Below are positions 10,296 to 21,800 of a stretch of DNA of 64,000 bases, one piece after another. The position numbers and the translations under genes are program-made. The stretch covers positions 124,001-188,000 of the forward strand of contig NW_026870461.1 in assembly GCF_963576545.1 (NCBI RefSeq). The letters are read 5' to 3'. This DNA is from Limanda limanda. Its lineage: Eukaryota > Chordata > Actinopteri > Pleuronectiformes > Pleuronectidae. The notes under the pieces are model-generated. The model saw only the letters and a program-made list of their open reading frames with translations. It was not told where the DNA came from and did no database searches. Each line of letters starts with the position of its first letter. Positions within the stretch are counted from its first letter, which is position 1.

Positions 10296-10823
10296 ATGAA
10301 AGCACATAGGAGAAAGAGATATTCTTGAATAACTTTTTTTGTGAAGGTCGGAGAGACTTGCAAGTAGGCTCTACCCCCACTAAATGGGGTAACGCGCATC
10401 GATCGGTACCATCCTTGAGCTTCTCCGACTTTCGGAAGGGTTAGGGTTAGGGTTAGGGATGAAAGCACATAGGAGAAAGAGATATTCTTGAATAACTTTT
10501 TTTGTGAAGGTCGGAGAGACTTGGAAAGTGGTTGCATCTGGACTAATTTGGGTCCCGCGGATCGATTGGTACCATCCCCGAGCTTGTACGACCTTTGGAA
10601 GAGGTCGACCGACGAAATTCCCCCAAATCTGAGGAGATATTCTTGAATAACTTTTTTTGTGAAGGTCGGAGAGACTTGCAAGTAGGCTCTACCCCCACTA
10701 AATAGGGTAGCGCGCATCGATCGGTACCATCCTTGAGCTTCTCCGACTTTCGGAAGGGTTAGGGTTAGGGTTAGGGATGAAAGCACATAGGAGAAAGAGA
10801 TATTCTTGAATAACTTTTTTTGT

Positions 10824-10986
10824 GAAGGTCGGAGAGACTTGCAAGTAGGCTCTACCCCCACTAAATGGGGTTGCGCGCATCGATCGGTACCATCCTTGAG
10901 CTTCTCCGACTTTCGGAAGGGTTAGGGTTAGGGTTAGGGATGAAAGCACATAGGAGAAAGAGATATTCTTGAATAACTTTTTTTGT
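10824..10986 (+). repeat. Reference B monomer, last position (B2 subtype, GGGGTTGCGCGC)
   Basis: This second B of the trimer at 10,506 has GGGGTTGCGCGC instead of GGGGTAGCGCGC. The same change recurs in the last B of many units, for example near 12,794, 13,275, 15,518, 17,278, 18,720, 21,112, 41,434, 55,505 and 59,667, and in the third B of tetramers (near 25,441 and 62,709). I did not see it in a first B of a trimer. A further derivative, GGTTGCACGC, marks one B2 per block in the 24,914-44,268 region. Confidence 0.85.
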
Positions 10987-13900
10987 GAAGGTCGGAGAGA
11001 CTTGGAAAGTGGTTGCATCTGGACTAATTTGGGTCCTGCGGATCGATTGGTACCATCCCCGAGCTTGTACGACCTTCGGAAGAGGTCGACCGACGAAATT
11101 CCCCCAAATCTGAGGAGATATTCTTGAATAACTTTTTTTGTGAAGGTCGGAGAGACTTGCAAGTAGGCTCTACCCCCACTAAATGGGGTAGCGCGCATCG
11201 ATCGGTACCATCCTTGAGCTTCTCCAACTTTCGGAAGGGTTAGGGTTAGGGTTAGGGATGAAAGCACATAGGAGAAAGAGATATTCTTGAATAACTTTTT
11301 TTGTGAAGGTCGGAGAGACTTGCAAGTACGCTCTACCCCCACTAAATGGGGTAGCGCGCATCGATCGGTACCATCCTTGAGCTTCTCCGACTTTCGGAAG
11401 GGTTAGGGTTAGGGTTAGGGATGAAAGCACATAGGAGAAAGAGATATTCTTGAATAACTTTTTTTGTGAAGGTCGGAGAGACTTGGAAAGTGGTTGCATC
11501 TGGACTAATTTGGGTCCTGCGGATCGATTGGTACCATCCCCGAGCTTGTACGACCTTCGGAAGAGGTCGACCGACGAAATTCCCCCAAATCTGAGGAGAT
11601 ATTCTTGAATAACTTTTTTTGTGAAGGTCGGAGAGACTTGCAAGTAGGCTCTACCCCCACTAAATGGGGTAGCGCGCATCGATCGGTACCATCCTTGAGC
11701 TTCTCCGACTTTCGGAAGGGTTAGGGTTAGGGTTAGGGATGAAAGCACATAGGAGAAAGAGATATTCTTGAATAACTTTTTTTGTGAAGGTCGGAGAGAC
11801 TTGCAAGTAGGCTCTACCCCCACTAAATGGGGTAACGCGCATCGATCGGTACCATCCTTGAGCTTCTCCGACTTTCGGAAGGGTTAGGGTTAGGGTTAGG
11901 GATGAAAGCACATAGGAGAAAGAGATATTCTTGAATAACTTTTTTTGTGAAGGTCGGAGAGACTTGGAAAGTGGTTGCATCTGGACTAATTTGGGTCCCG
12001 CGGATCGATTGGTACCATCCCCGAGCTTGTACGACCTTTGGAAGAGGTCGACCGACGAAATTACCCCAAATCTGAGGAGATATTCTTGAATAACTTTTTT
12101 TGTGAAGGTCGGAGAGACTTGCAAGTAGGCTCTACCCCCACTAAATAGGGTAGCGCGCATCGATCGGTACCATCCTTGAGCTTCTCCGACTTTCGGAAGG
12201 GTTAGGGTTAGGGTTAGGGATGAAAGCACATAGGAGAAAGAGATATTCTTGAATAACTTTTTTTGTGAAGGTCGGAGAGACTTGCAAGTACGCTCTACCC
12301 CCACTAAATGGGGTAGCGCGCATCGATCGGTACCATCCTTGAGCTTCTCCGACTTTCGGAAGGGTTAGGGTTAGGGTTAGGGATGAAAGCACATAGGAGA
12401 AAGAGATATTCTTGAATAACTTTTTTTGTGAAGGTCGGAGAGACTTGGAAAGTGGTTGCATCTGGACTAATTTGGGTCCTGCGGATCGATTGGTACCATC
12501 CCCGAGCTTGTACGACCTTCGGAAGAGGTCGACCGACGAAATTCCCCCAAATCTGAGGAGATATTCTTGAATAACTTTTTTTGTGAAGGTCGGAGAGACT
12601 TGCAAGTAGGCTCTACCCCCACTAAATGGGGTAGCGCGCATCGATCGGTACCATCCTTGAGCTTCTCCGACTTTCGGAAGGGTTAGGGTTAGGGTTAGGG
12701 ATGAAAGCACATAGGAGAAAGAGATATTCTTGAATAACTTTTTTTGTGAAGGTCGGAGAGACTTGCAAGTAGGCTCTACCCCCACTAAATGGGGTTGCGC
12801 GCATCGATCGGTACCATCCTTGAGCTTCTCCGACTTTCGGAAGGGTTAGGGTTAGGGTTAGGGATGAAAGCACATAGGAGAAAGAGATATTCTTGAATAA
12901 CTTTTTTTGTGAAGGTCGGAGAGACTTGGAAAGTGGTTGCATCTGGACTAATTTGGGTCCTGCGGATCGATTGGTACCATCCCCGAGCTTGTACGACCTT
13001 CGGAAGAGGTCGACCGACGAAATTCCCCCAAATCTGAGGAGATATTCTTGAATAACTTTTTTTGTGAAGGTCGGAGAGACTTGCAAGTAGGCTCTACCCC
13101 CACTAAATGGGGTAGCGCGCATCGATCGGTACCATCCTTGAGCTTCTCCGACTTTCGGAAGGGTTAGGGTTAGGGTTAGGGATGAAAGCACATAGGAGAA
13201 AGAGATATTCTTGAATAACTTTTTTTGTGAAGGTCGGAGAGACTTGCAAGTAGGCTCTACCCCCACTAAATGGGGTTGCGCGCATCGATCAGTACCATCC
13301 TTGAGCTTCTCCGACTTTCGGAAGGGTTAGGGTTAGGGTTAGGGATGAAAGCACATAGGAGAAAGAGATATTCTTGAATAACTTTTTTTGTGAAGGTCGG
13401 CGAGACTTGGAAAGTGGTTGCATCTGGACTAATTTGGGTCCTGCGGATCGATTGGTACCATCCCCGAGCTTGTACGACCTTCGGAAGAGGTCGACCGACG
13501 AAATTCCCCCAAATCTGAGGAGATATTCTTGAATAACTTTTTTTGTGAAGGTCGGAGAGACTTGCAAGTAGGCTCTACCCCCACTAAATAGGGTAGCGCG
13601 CATCGATCGGTACCATCCTTGAGCTTCTCCGACTTTCGGAAGGGTTAGGGTTAGGGTTAGGGATGAAAGCACATAGGAGAAAGAGATATTCTTGAATAAC
13701 TTTTTTTGTGAAGGTCGGAGAGACTTGCAAGTAGGCTCTACCCCCACTTAATGGGGTAGCGCGCATCGATCGGTACCATCTTTGAGCTTCTCCGACTTTC
13801 GGAAGGGTTAGGGTTAGGGTTAGGGATGAAAGCACATAGGAGAAAGAGATATTCTTGAATAACTTTTTTTGTGAAGGTCGGAGAGACTTGGAAAGTGGTT

Positions 13901-16594
13901 GCATCTGGACTAATTTGGGTCCTGCGGATCGATTGGTACCATCCCCGAGCTTGTACGACCTTCGGAAGAGGTCGACCGACGAAATTCCCCCAAATCTGAG
14001 GAGATATTCTTGAATAACTTTTTTTGTGAAGGTCGGAGAGACTTGCAAGTAGGCTCTACCCCCACTAAATAGGGTAGCGCGCATCGATCGGTACCATCCT
14101 TGAGCTTCTCCGACTTTCGGAAGGGTTAGGGTTAGGGTTAGGGATGAAAGCACATAGGAGAAAGAGATATTCTTGAATAACTTTTTTTGTGAAGGTCGGA
14201 GAGACTTGCAAGTAGGCTCTACCCCCACTAAATGGGGTAGCGCGCATCGATCGGTACTATCTTTGAGCTTCTCCGACTTTCGGAAGGGTTAGGGTTAGGG
14301 TTAGGGATGAAAGCACATAGGAGAAAGAGATATTCTTGAATAACTTTTTTTGTGAAGGTCGGAGAGACTTGGAAAGTGGTTGCATCTGGACTAATTTGGG
14401 TCCTGCGGATCGATTGGTACCATCCCCGAGCTTGTACGACCTTCGGAAGAGGTCGACCGACGAAATTCCCCCAAATCTGAGGAGATATTCTTGAATAACT
14501 TTTTTTGTGAAGGTCGGAGAGACTTGCAAGTAGGCTCTACTCCCACTAAATGGGGTAGCGCGCATCGATCGGTACCATCCTTGAGCTTCTCCGACTTTCG
14601 GAAGGGTTAGGGTTAGGGTTAGGGATGAAAGCACATAGGAGAAAGAGATATTCTTGAATAACTTTTTTTGTGAAGGTCGGCGAGACTTGGAAAGTGGTTG
14701 CATCTGGACTAATTTGGGTCCTGCGGATCGATTGGTACCATCCCCGAGCTTGTACGACCTTCGGAAGAGGTCGACCGACGAAATTCCCCCAAATCTGAGG
14801 AGATATTCTTGAATAACTTTTTTTGTGAAGGTCGGAGAGACTTGCAAGTAGGCTCTACCCCCACTAAATAGGGTAGCGCGCATCGATCGGTACCATCCTT
14901 GAGCTTCTCCGACTTTCGGAAGGGTTAGGGTTAGGGTTAGGGATGAAAGCACATAGGAGAAAGAGATATTCTTGAATAACTTTTTTTGTGAAGGTCGGAG
15001 AGACTTGCAAGTAGGCTCTACCCCCACTAAATGGGGTAGCGCGCATCGATCGGTACCATCCTTGAGCTTCTCCGACTTTCGGAAGGGTTAGGGTTAGGGT
15101 TAGGGATGAAAGCACATAGGAGAAAGAGATATTCTTGAATAACTTTTTTTGTGAAGGTCGGAGAGACTTGGAAAGTGGTTGCATCTGGACTAATTTGGGT
15201 CCTGCGGATCGATTGGTACCATCCCCGAGCTTGTACGACCTTCGGAAGAGGTCGACCGACGAAATTCCCCCAAATCTGAGGAGATATTCTTGAATAACTT
15301 TTTTTGTGAAGGTCGGAGAGACTTGCAAGTAGGCTCTACTCCCACTAAATGGGGTAGCGCGCATCGATCGGTACCATCCTTGAGCTTCTCCGACTTTCGG
15401 AAGGGTTAGGGTTAGGGTTAGGGATGAAAGCACATAGGAGAAAGAGATATTCTTGAATAACTTTTTTGTGAAGGTCGGAGAGACTTGCAAGTAGGCTCTA
15501 CCCCCACTAAATGGGGTTGCGCGCATCGATCGGTACCATCCTTGAGCTTCTCCGACTTTCGGAAGGGTTAGGGTTAGGGTTAGGGATGAAAGCACATAGG
15601 AGAAAGAGATATTCTTAAATAACTTTTTTTGTGAAGGTCGGAGAGACTTGGAAAGTGGTTGCATCTGGACTAATTTGGGTCCTGCGGATCGATTGGTACC
15701 ATCCCCGAGCTTGTACGACCTTCGGAAGAGGTCGACCGACGAAATTCCCCCAAATCTGAGGAGATATTCTTGAATAACTTTTTTTGTGAAGGTCGGAGAG
15801 ACTTGCAAGTAGGCTCTACCCCCACTAAATGGGGTAGCGCGCATCGATCGGTACCATCCTTGAGCTTCTCCGACTTTCGGAAGGGTTAGGGTTAGGGTTA
15901 GGGATGAAAGCACATAGGAGAAAGAGATATTCTTGAATAACTTTTTTTGTGAAGGTCGGAGAGACTTGCAAGTAGGCTCTACCCCCACTAAATGGGGTTG
16001 CGCGCATCGATCAGTACCATCCTTGAGCTTCTCCGACTTTCGGAAGGGTTAGGGTTAGGGTTAGGGATGAAAGCACATAGGAGAAAGAGATATTCTTGAA
16101 TAACTTTTTTTGTGAAGGTCGGAGAGACTTGGAAAGTGGTTGCATCTGGACTAATTTGGGTCCTGCGGATCGATTGGTACCATCCCCGAGCTTGTACGAC
16201 CTTCGGAAGAGGTCGACCGACGAAATTCCCCCAAATCTGAGGAGATATTCTTGAATAACTTTTTTTGTGAAGGTCGGAGAGACTTGCAAGTAGGCTCTAC
16301 CCCCACTAAATGGGGTAGCGCGCATCGATCGGTACCATCCTTGAGCTTCTCCGACTTTCGGAAGGGTTAGGGTTAGGGTTAGGGATGAAAGCACATAGGA
16401 GAAAGAGATATTCTTGAATAACTTTTTTTGTGAAGGTCGGAGAGACTTGCAAGTAGGCTCTACCCCCACTAAATGGGGTAGCGCGCATCGATCGGTACCA
16501 TCCTTGAGCTTCTCCGACTTTCGGAAGGGTTAGGGTTAGGGTTAGGGATGAAAGCACATAGGAGAAAGAGATATTCTTGAATAACTTTTTTTGT
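10987..16594 (+). repeat. Block P1: 5.6 kb higher-order segment, copy 1
   Basis: Order: seven ABB trimers, an AB dimer at 14,354, then ABB trimers to 16,594. Private markers are CTCCAACTTTC at 11,223, AAATTACCCC at about 12,058, AGTACGCTC, GGCGAGACTTGG, TTCTTAAATAAC at about 15,613, and a T6 instead of T7 tract just before 15,470. All of these recur in the same order at 18,837-24,913 with offsets of 8319-8331 bp (also 7850 for the first trimer). Confidence 0.88.
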
Positions 16595-18836
16595 GAAGGT
16601 CGGAGAGACTTGGAAAGTGGTTGCATCTGGACTAATTTGGGTCCTGCGGATCGATTGGTACCATCCCCGAGCTTGTACGACCTTCGGAAGAGGTCGACCG
16701 ACGAAATTCCCCCAAATCTGAGGAGATATTCTTGAATAACTTTTTTTGTGAAGGTCGGAGAGACTTGCAAGTAGGCTCTACCCCCACTAAATGGGGTAGC
16801 GCGCATCGATCGGTACCATCCTTGAGCTTCTCCGACTTTCGGAAGGGTTAGGGTTAGGGTTAGGGATGAAAGCACATAGGAGAAAGAGATATTCTTGAAT
16901 AACTTTTTTTGTGAAGGTCGGAGAGACTTGAAAAGTGGTTGCATCTGGACTAATTTGGGTCCTGCGGATCGATTGGTACCATCCCCGAGCTTGTACGACC
17001 TTCGGAAGAGGTCGATCGACGAAATTCCCCCAAATCTGAGGAGATATTCTTGAATAACTTTTTTTGTGAAGGTCGGAGAGACTTGCAAGTAGGCTCTACC
17101 CCCACTAAATGGGGTAGCGCGCATCGATCGGTACCATCCTTGAGCTTCTCCGACTTTCGGAAGGGTTAGGGTTAGGGTTAGGGATGAAAGCACATAGGAG
17201 AAAGAGATATTCTTGAATAACTTTTTTTGTGAAGGTCGGAGAGACTTGCAAGTAGGCTCTACCCCCACTAAATGGGGTTGCGCGCATCGATCGGTACCAT
17301 CCTTGAGCTTCTCCGACTTTCGGAAGGGTTAGGGTTAGGGTTAGGGATGAAAGCACATAGGAGAAAGAGATATTCTTGAATAACTTTTTTTGTGAAGGTC
17401 GGAGAGACTTGGAAAGTGGTTGCATCTGGACTAATTTGGGTCCTGCGGATCGATTGGTACCATCCCCGAGCTTGTACGACCTTCGGAAGAGGTCGACCGA
17501 CGAAATTCCCCCAAATCTGAGGAGATATTCTTGAATAACTTTTTTTGTGAAGGTCGGAGAGACTTGCAAGTAGGCTCTACCCCCACTAAATGGGGTAGCG
17601 CGCATCGATCGGTACCATCCTTGAGCTTCTCCGACTTTCGGAAGGGTTAGGGTTAGGGTTAGGGATGAAAGCACATAGGAGAAAGAGATATTCTTGAATA
17701 ACTTTTTTTGTGAAGGTCGGAGAGACTTGCAAGTAGGCTCTACCCCCACTAAATGGGGTTGCGCGCATCGATCGGTACCATCCTTGAGCTTCTCCGACTT
17801 TCGGAAGGGTTAGGGTTAGGGTTAGGGATGAAAGCACATAGGAGAAAGAGATATTCTTGAATAATTTTTTTTGTGAAGGTCGGAGAGACTTGGAAAGTGG
17901 TTGCATCTGGACTAATTTGGGTCCTGCGGATCGATTGGTACCATCCCCGAGCTTGTACGACCTTCGGAAGAGGTCGACCGACGAAATTCCCCCAAATCTG
18001 AGGAGATATTCTTGAATAACTTTTTTTGTGAAGGTCGGAGAGACTTGCAAGTAGGCTCTACCCCCACTAAATGGGGTAGCGCGCATCGATCGGTACCATC
18101 CTTGAGCTTCTCCGACTTTCGGAAGGGTTAGGGTTAGGGTTAGGGATGAAAGCACATAGGAGAAAGAGATATTCTTGAATAACTTTTTTTGTGAAGGTCG
18201 GAGAGACTTGCAAGTAGGCTCTACCCCCACTAAATGGGGTAGCGCGCATCGATCGGTACTATCTTTGAGCTTCTCCGACTTTCGGAAGGGTTAGGGTTAG
18301 GGTTAGGGATGAAAGCACATAGGAGAAAGAGATATTCTTGAATAACTTTTTTTGTGAAGGTCGGAGAGACTTGGAAAGTGGTTGCATCTGGACTAATTTG
18401 GGTCCTGCGGATCGATTGGTACCATCCCCGAGCTTGTACGACCTTCGGAAGAGGTCGACCGACGAAATTCCCCCAAATCTGAGGAGATATTCTTGAATAA
18501 CTTTTTTTGTGAAGGTCGGAGAGACTTGCAAGTAGGCTCTACCCCCACTAAATGGGGTAGCGCGCATCGATCGGTACCATCCTTGAGCTTCTCCGACTTT
18601 CGGAAGGGTTAGGGTTAGGGTTAGGGATGAAAGCACATAGGAGAAAGAGATATTCTTGAATAACTTTTTTTGTGAAGGTCGGAGAGACTTGCAAGTAGGC
18701 TCTACCCCCACTAAATGGGGTTGCGCGCATCGATCGGTACCATCCTTGAGCTTCTCCGACTTTCGGAAGGGTTAGGGTTAGGGTTAGGGATGAAAGCACA
18801 TAGGAGAAAGAGATATTCTTGAATAACTTTTTTTGT
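16595..18836 (+). repeat. Spacer group of one AB and four ABB units between P1 and P2
   Basis: AB at 16,595, then ABB units starting at 16,913, 17,394, 17,875 and 18,356. These carry standard B1/B2 sequence with few private variants (ACTTGAAAAGTGG at 16,928; GGTCGATCGACG near 17,010; TAATTTTTTTTG at 17,863). They are not part of the P duplication as far as I can see. Confidence 0.8.
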
Positions 18837-21800
18837 GAAGGTCGGAGAGACTTGGAAAGTGGTTGCATCTGGACTAATTTGGGTCCTGCGGATCGATTGG
18901 TACCATCCCCGAGCTTGTACGACCTTCGGAAGAGGTCGACCGACGAAATTCCCCCAAATCTGAGGAGATATTCTTGAATAACTTTTTTTGTGAAGGTCGG
19001 AGAGACTTGCAAGTAGGCTCTACCCCCACTAAATGGGGTAGCGCGCATCGATCGGTACCATCCTTGAGCTTCTCCAACTTTCGGAAGGGTTAGGGTTAGG
19101 GTTAGGGATGAAAGCACATAGGAGAAAGAGATATTCTTGAATAACTTTTTTTGTGAAGGTCGGAGAGACTTGCAAGTACGCTCTACCCCCACTAAATGGG
19201 GTAGCGCGCATCGATCGGTACCATCCTTGAGCTTCTCCGACTTTCGGAAGGGTTAGGGTTAGGGTTAGGGATGAAAGCACATAGGAGAAAGAGATATTCT
19301 TGAATAACTTTTTTTGTGAAGGTCGGAGAGACCTGGAAAGTGGTTGCATCTGGACTAATTTGGGTCCTGCGGATCGATTGGTACCATCCCCGAGCTTGTA
19401 CGACCTTCGGAAGAGGTCGACCGACGAAATTCCCCCAAATCTGAGGAGATATTCTTGAATAACTTTTTTTGTGAAGGTCGGAGAGACTTGCAAGTAGGCT
19501 CTACCCCCACTAAATGGGGTAGCGCGCATCGATCGGTACCATCCTTGAGCTTCTCCAACTTTCGGAAGGGTTAGGGTTAGGGTTAGGGATGAAAGCACAT
19601 AGGAGAAAGAGATATTCTTGAATAACTTTTTTTGTGAAGGTCGGAGAGACTTGCAAGTACGCTCTACCCCCACTAAATGGGGTAGCGCGCATCGATCGGT
19701 ACCATCCTTGAGCTTCTCCGACTTTCGGAAGGGTTAGGGTTAGGGATGAAAGCACATAGGAGAAAGAGATATTCTTGAATAACTTTTTTTGTGAAGGTCG
19801 GAGAGACTTGGAAAGTGGTTGCATCTGGACTAATTTGGGTCCTGCGGATCGATTGGTACCATCCCCGAGCTTGTACGACCTTCGGAAGAGGTCGACCGAC
19901 GAAATTCCCCCAAATCTGAGGAGATATTCTTGAATAACTTTTTTTGTGAAGGTCGGAGAGACTTGCAAGTAGGCTCTACCCCCACTAAATGGGGTAGCGC
20001 GCATCGATCGGTACCATCCTTGAGCTTCTCCGACTTTCGGAAGGGTTAGGGTTAGGGTTAGGGATGAAAGCACATAGGAGAAAGAGATATTCTTGAATAA
20101 CTTTTTTTGTGAAGGTCGGAGAGACTTGCAAGTAGGCTCTACCCCCACTAAATGGGGTAACGCGCATCGATCGGTACCATCCTTGAGCTTCTCCGACTTT
20201 CGGAAGGGTTAGGGTTAGGGTTAGGGATGAAAGCACATAGGAGAAAGAGATATTCTTGAATAACTTTTTTTGTGAAGGTCGGAGAGACTTGGAAAGTGGT
20301 TGCATCTGGACTAATTTGGGTCCCGCGGATCGATTGGTACCATCCCCGAGCTTGTACGACCTTTGGAAGAGGTCGACCGACGAAATTACCCCAAATCTGA
20401 GGAGATATTCTTGAATAACTTTTTTTGTGAAGGTCGGAGAGACTTGCAAGTAGGCTCTACCCCCACTAAATAGGGTAGCGCGCATCGATCGGTACCATCC
20501 TTGAGCTTCTCCGACTTTCGGAAGGGTTAGGGTTAGGGTTAGGGATGAAAGCACATAGGAGAAAGAGATATTCTTGAATAACTTTTTTTGTGAAGGTCGG
20601 AGAGACTTGCAAGTACGCTCTACCCCCACTAAATGGGGTAGCGCGCATCGATCGGTACCATCCTTGAGCTTCTCCGACTTTCGGAAGGGTTAGGGTTAGG
20701 GATGAAAGCACATAGGAGAAAGAGATATTCTTGAATAACTTTTTTTGTGAAGGTCGGAGAGACTTGGAAAGTGGTTGCATCTGGACTAATTTGGGTCCTG
20801 CGGATCGATTGGTACCATCCCCGAGCTTGTACGACCTTCGGAAGAGGTCGACCGACGAAATTCCCCCAAATCTGAGGAGATATTCTTGAATAACTTTTTT
20901 GGTGAAGGTCGGAGAGACTTGCAAGTAGGCTCTACCCCCACTAAATGGGGTAGCGCGCATCGATCGGTACCATCCTTGAGCTTCTCCGACTTTCGGAAGG
21001 GTTAGGGTTAGGGTTAGGGATGAAAGCACATAGGAGAAAGAGATATTCTTGAATAACTTTTTTTGTGAAGGTCGGAGAGACTTGCAAGTAGGCTCTACCC
21101 CCACTAAATGGGGTTGCGCGCATCGATCGGTACCATCCTTGAGCTTCTCCGACTTTCGGAAGGGTTAGGGTTAGGGTTAGGGATGAAAGCACATAGGAGA
21201 AAGAGATATTCTTGAATAACTTTTTTTGTGAAGGTCGGAGAGACTTGGAAAGTGGTTGCATCTGGACTAATTTGGGTCCTGCGGATCGATTGGTACCATC
21301 CCCGAGCTTGTACGACCTTCGGAAGAGGTCGACCGACGAAATTCCCCCAAATCTGAGGAGATATTCTTGAATAACTTTTTTTGTGAAGGTCGGAGAGACT
21401 TGCAAGTAGGCTCTACCCCCACTAAATGGGGTAGCGCGCATCGATCGGTACCATCCTTGAGCTTCTCCGACTTTCGGAAGGGTTAGGGTTAGGGTTAGGG
21501 ATGAAAGCACATAGGAGAAAGAGATATTCTTGAATAACTTTTTTTGTGAAGGTCGGAGAGACTTGCAAGTAGGCTCTACCCCCACTAAATGGGGTTGCGC
21601 GCATCGATCAGTACCATCCTTGAGCTTCTCCGACTTTCGGAAGGGTTAGGGTTAGGGTTAGGGATGAAAGCACATAGGAGAAAGAGATATTCTTGAATAA
21701 CTTTTTTTGTGAAGGTCGGCGAGACTTGGAAAGTGGTTGCATCTGGACTAATTTGGGTCCTGCGGATCGATTGGTACCATCCCCGAGCTTGTACGACCTT

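Larger units (their letters stand above)
10180..10342 (+). repeat. Reference B monomer, first position (B1, 163 bp, with telomeric tract)
   Basis: Representative B. It starts GAAGGTCGGAGAGACTTGC and contains the CTACCCC...GGGGTAG hairpin, GCGCGCATCGATCGGTACC, CTTGAGCTTCTCCGACTTTC, the GGG(TTAGGG)3 tract, ATGAAAGCACATAGGAGAAA and the shared 3' end with a T7 tract. Alignment to A is good at both ends and from ATCGAT to TTCGGAAG. This implies an ancestral monomer of about 155-160 bp that duplicated and diverged; the telomeric tract is present in B only. Confidence 0.93.
10025..10505 (+). repeat. First ABB trimer; dimer-to-trimer transition
   Basis: A 10,025-10,179, B 10,180-10,342 and B 10,343-10,505. 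This is the first place in the window where two B monomers stand side by side. The first B has GGGGTAGCGCGC while the second has GGGGTAACGCGC, which is intermediate between the left-hand TAATGCGC and right-hand TAGCGCGC forms. The sequence therefore changes in type as well as in arrangement at this border. Confidence 0.93.
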
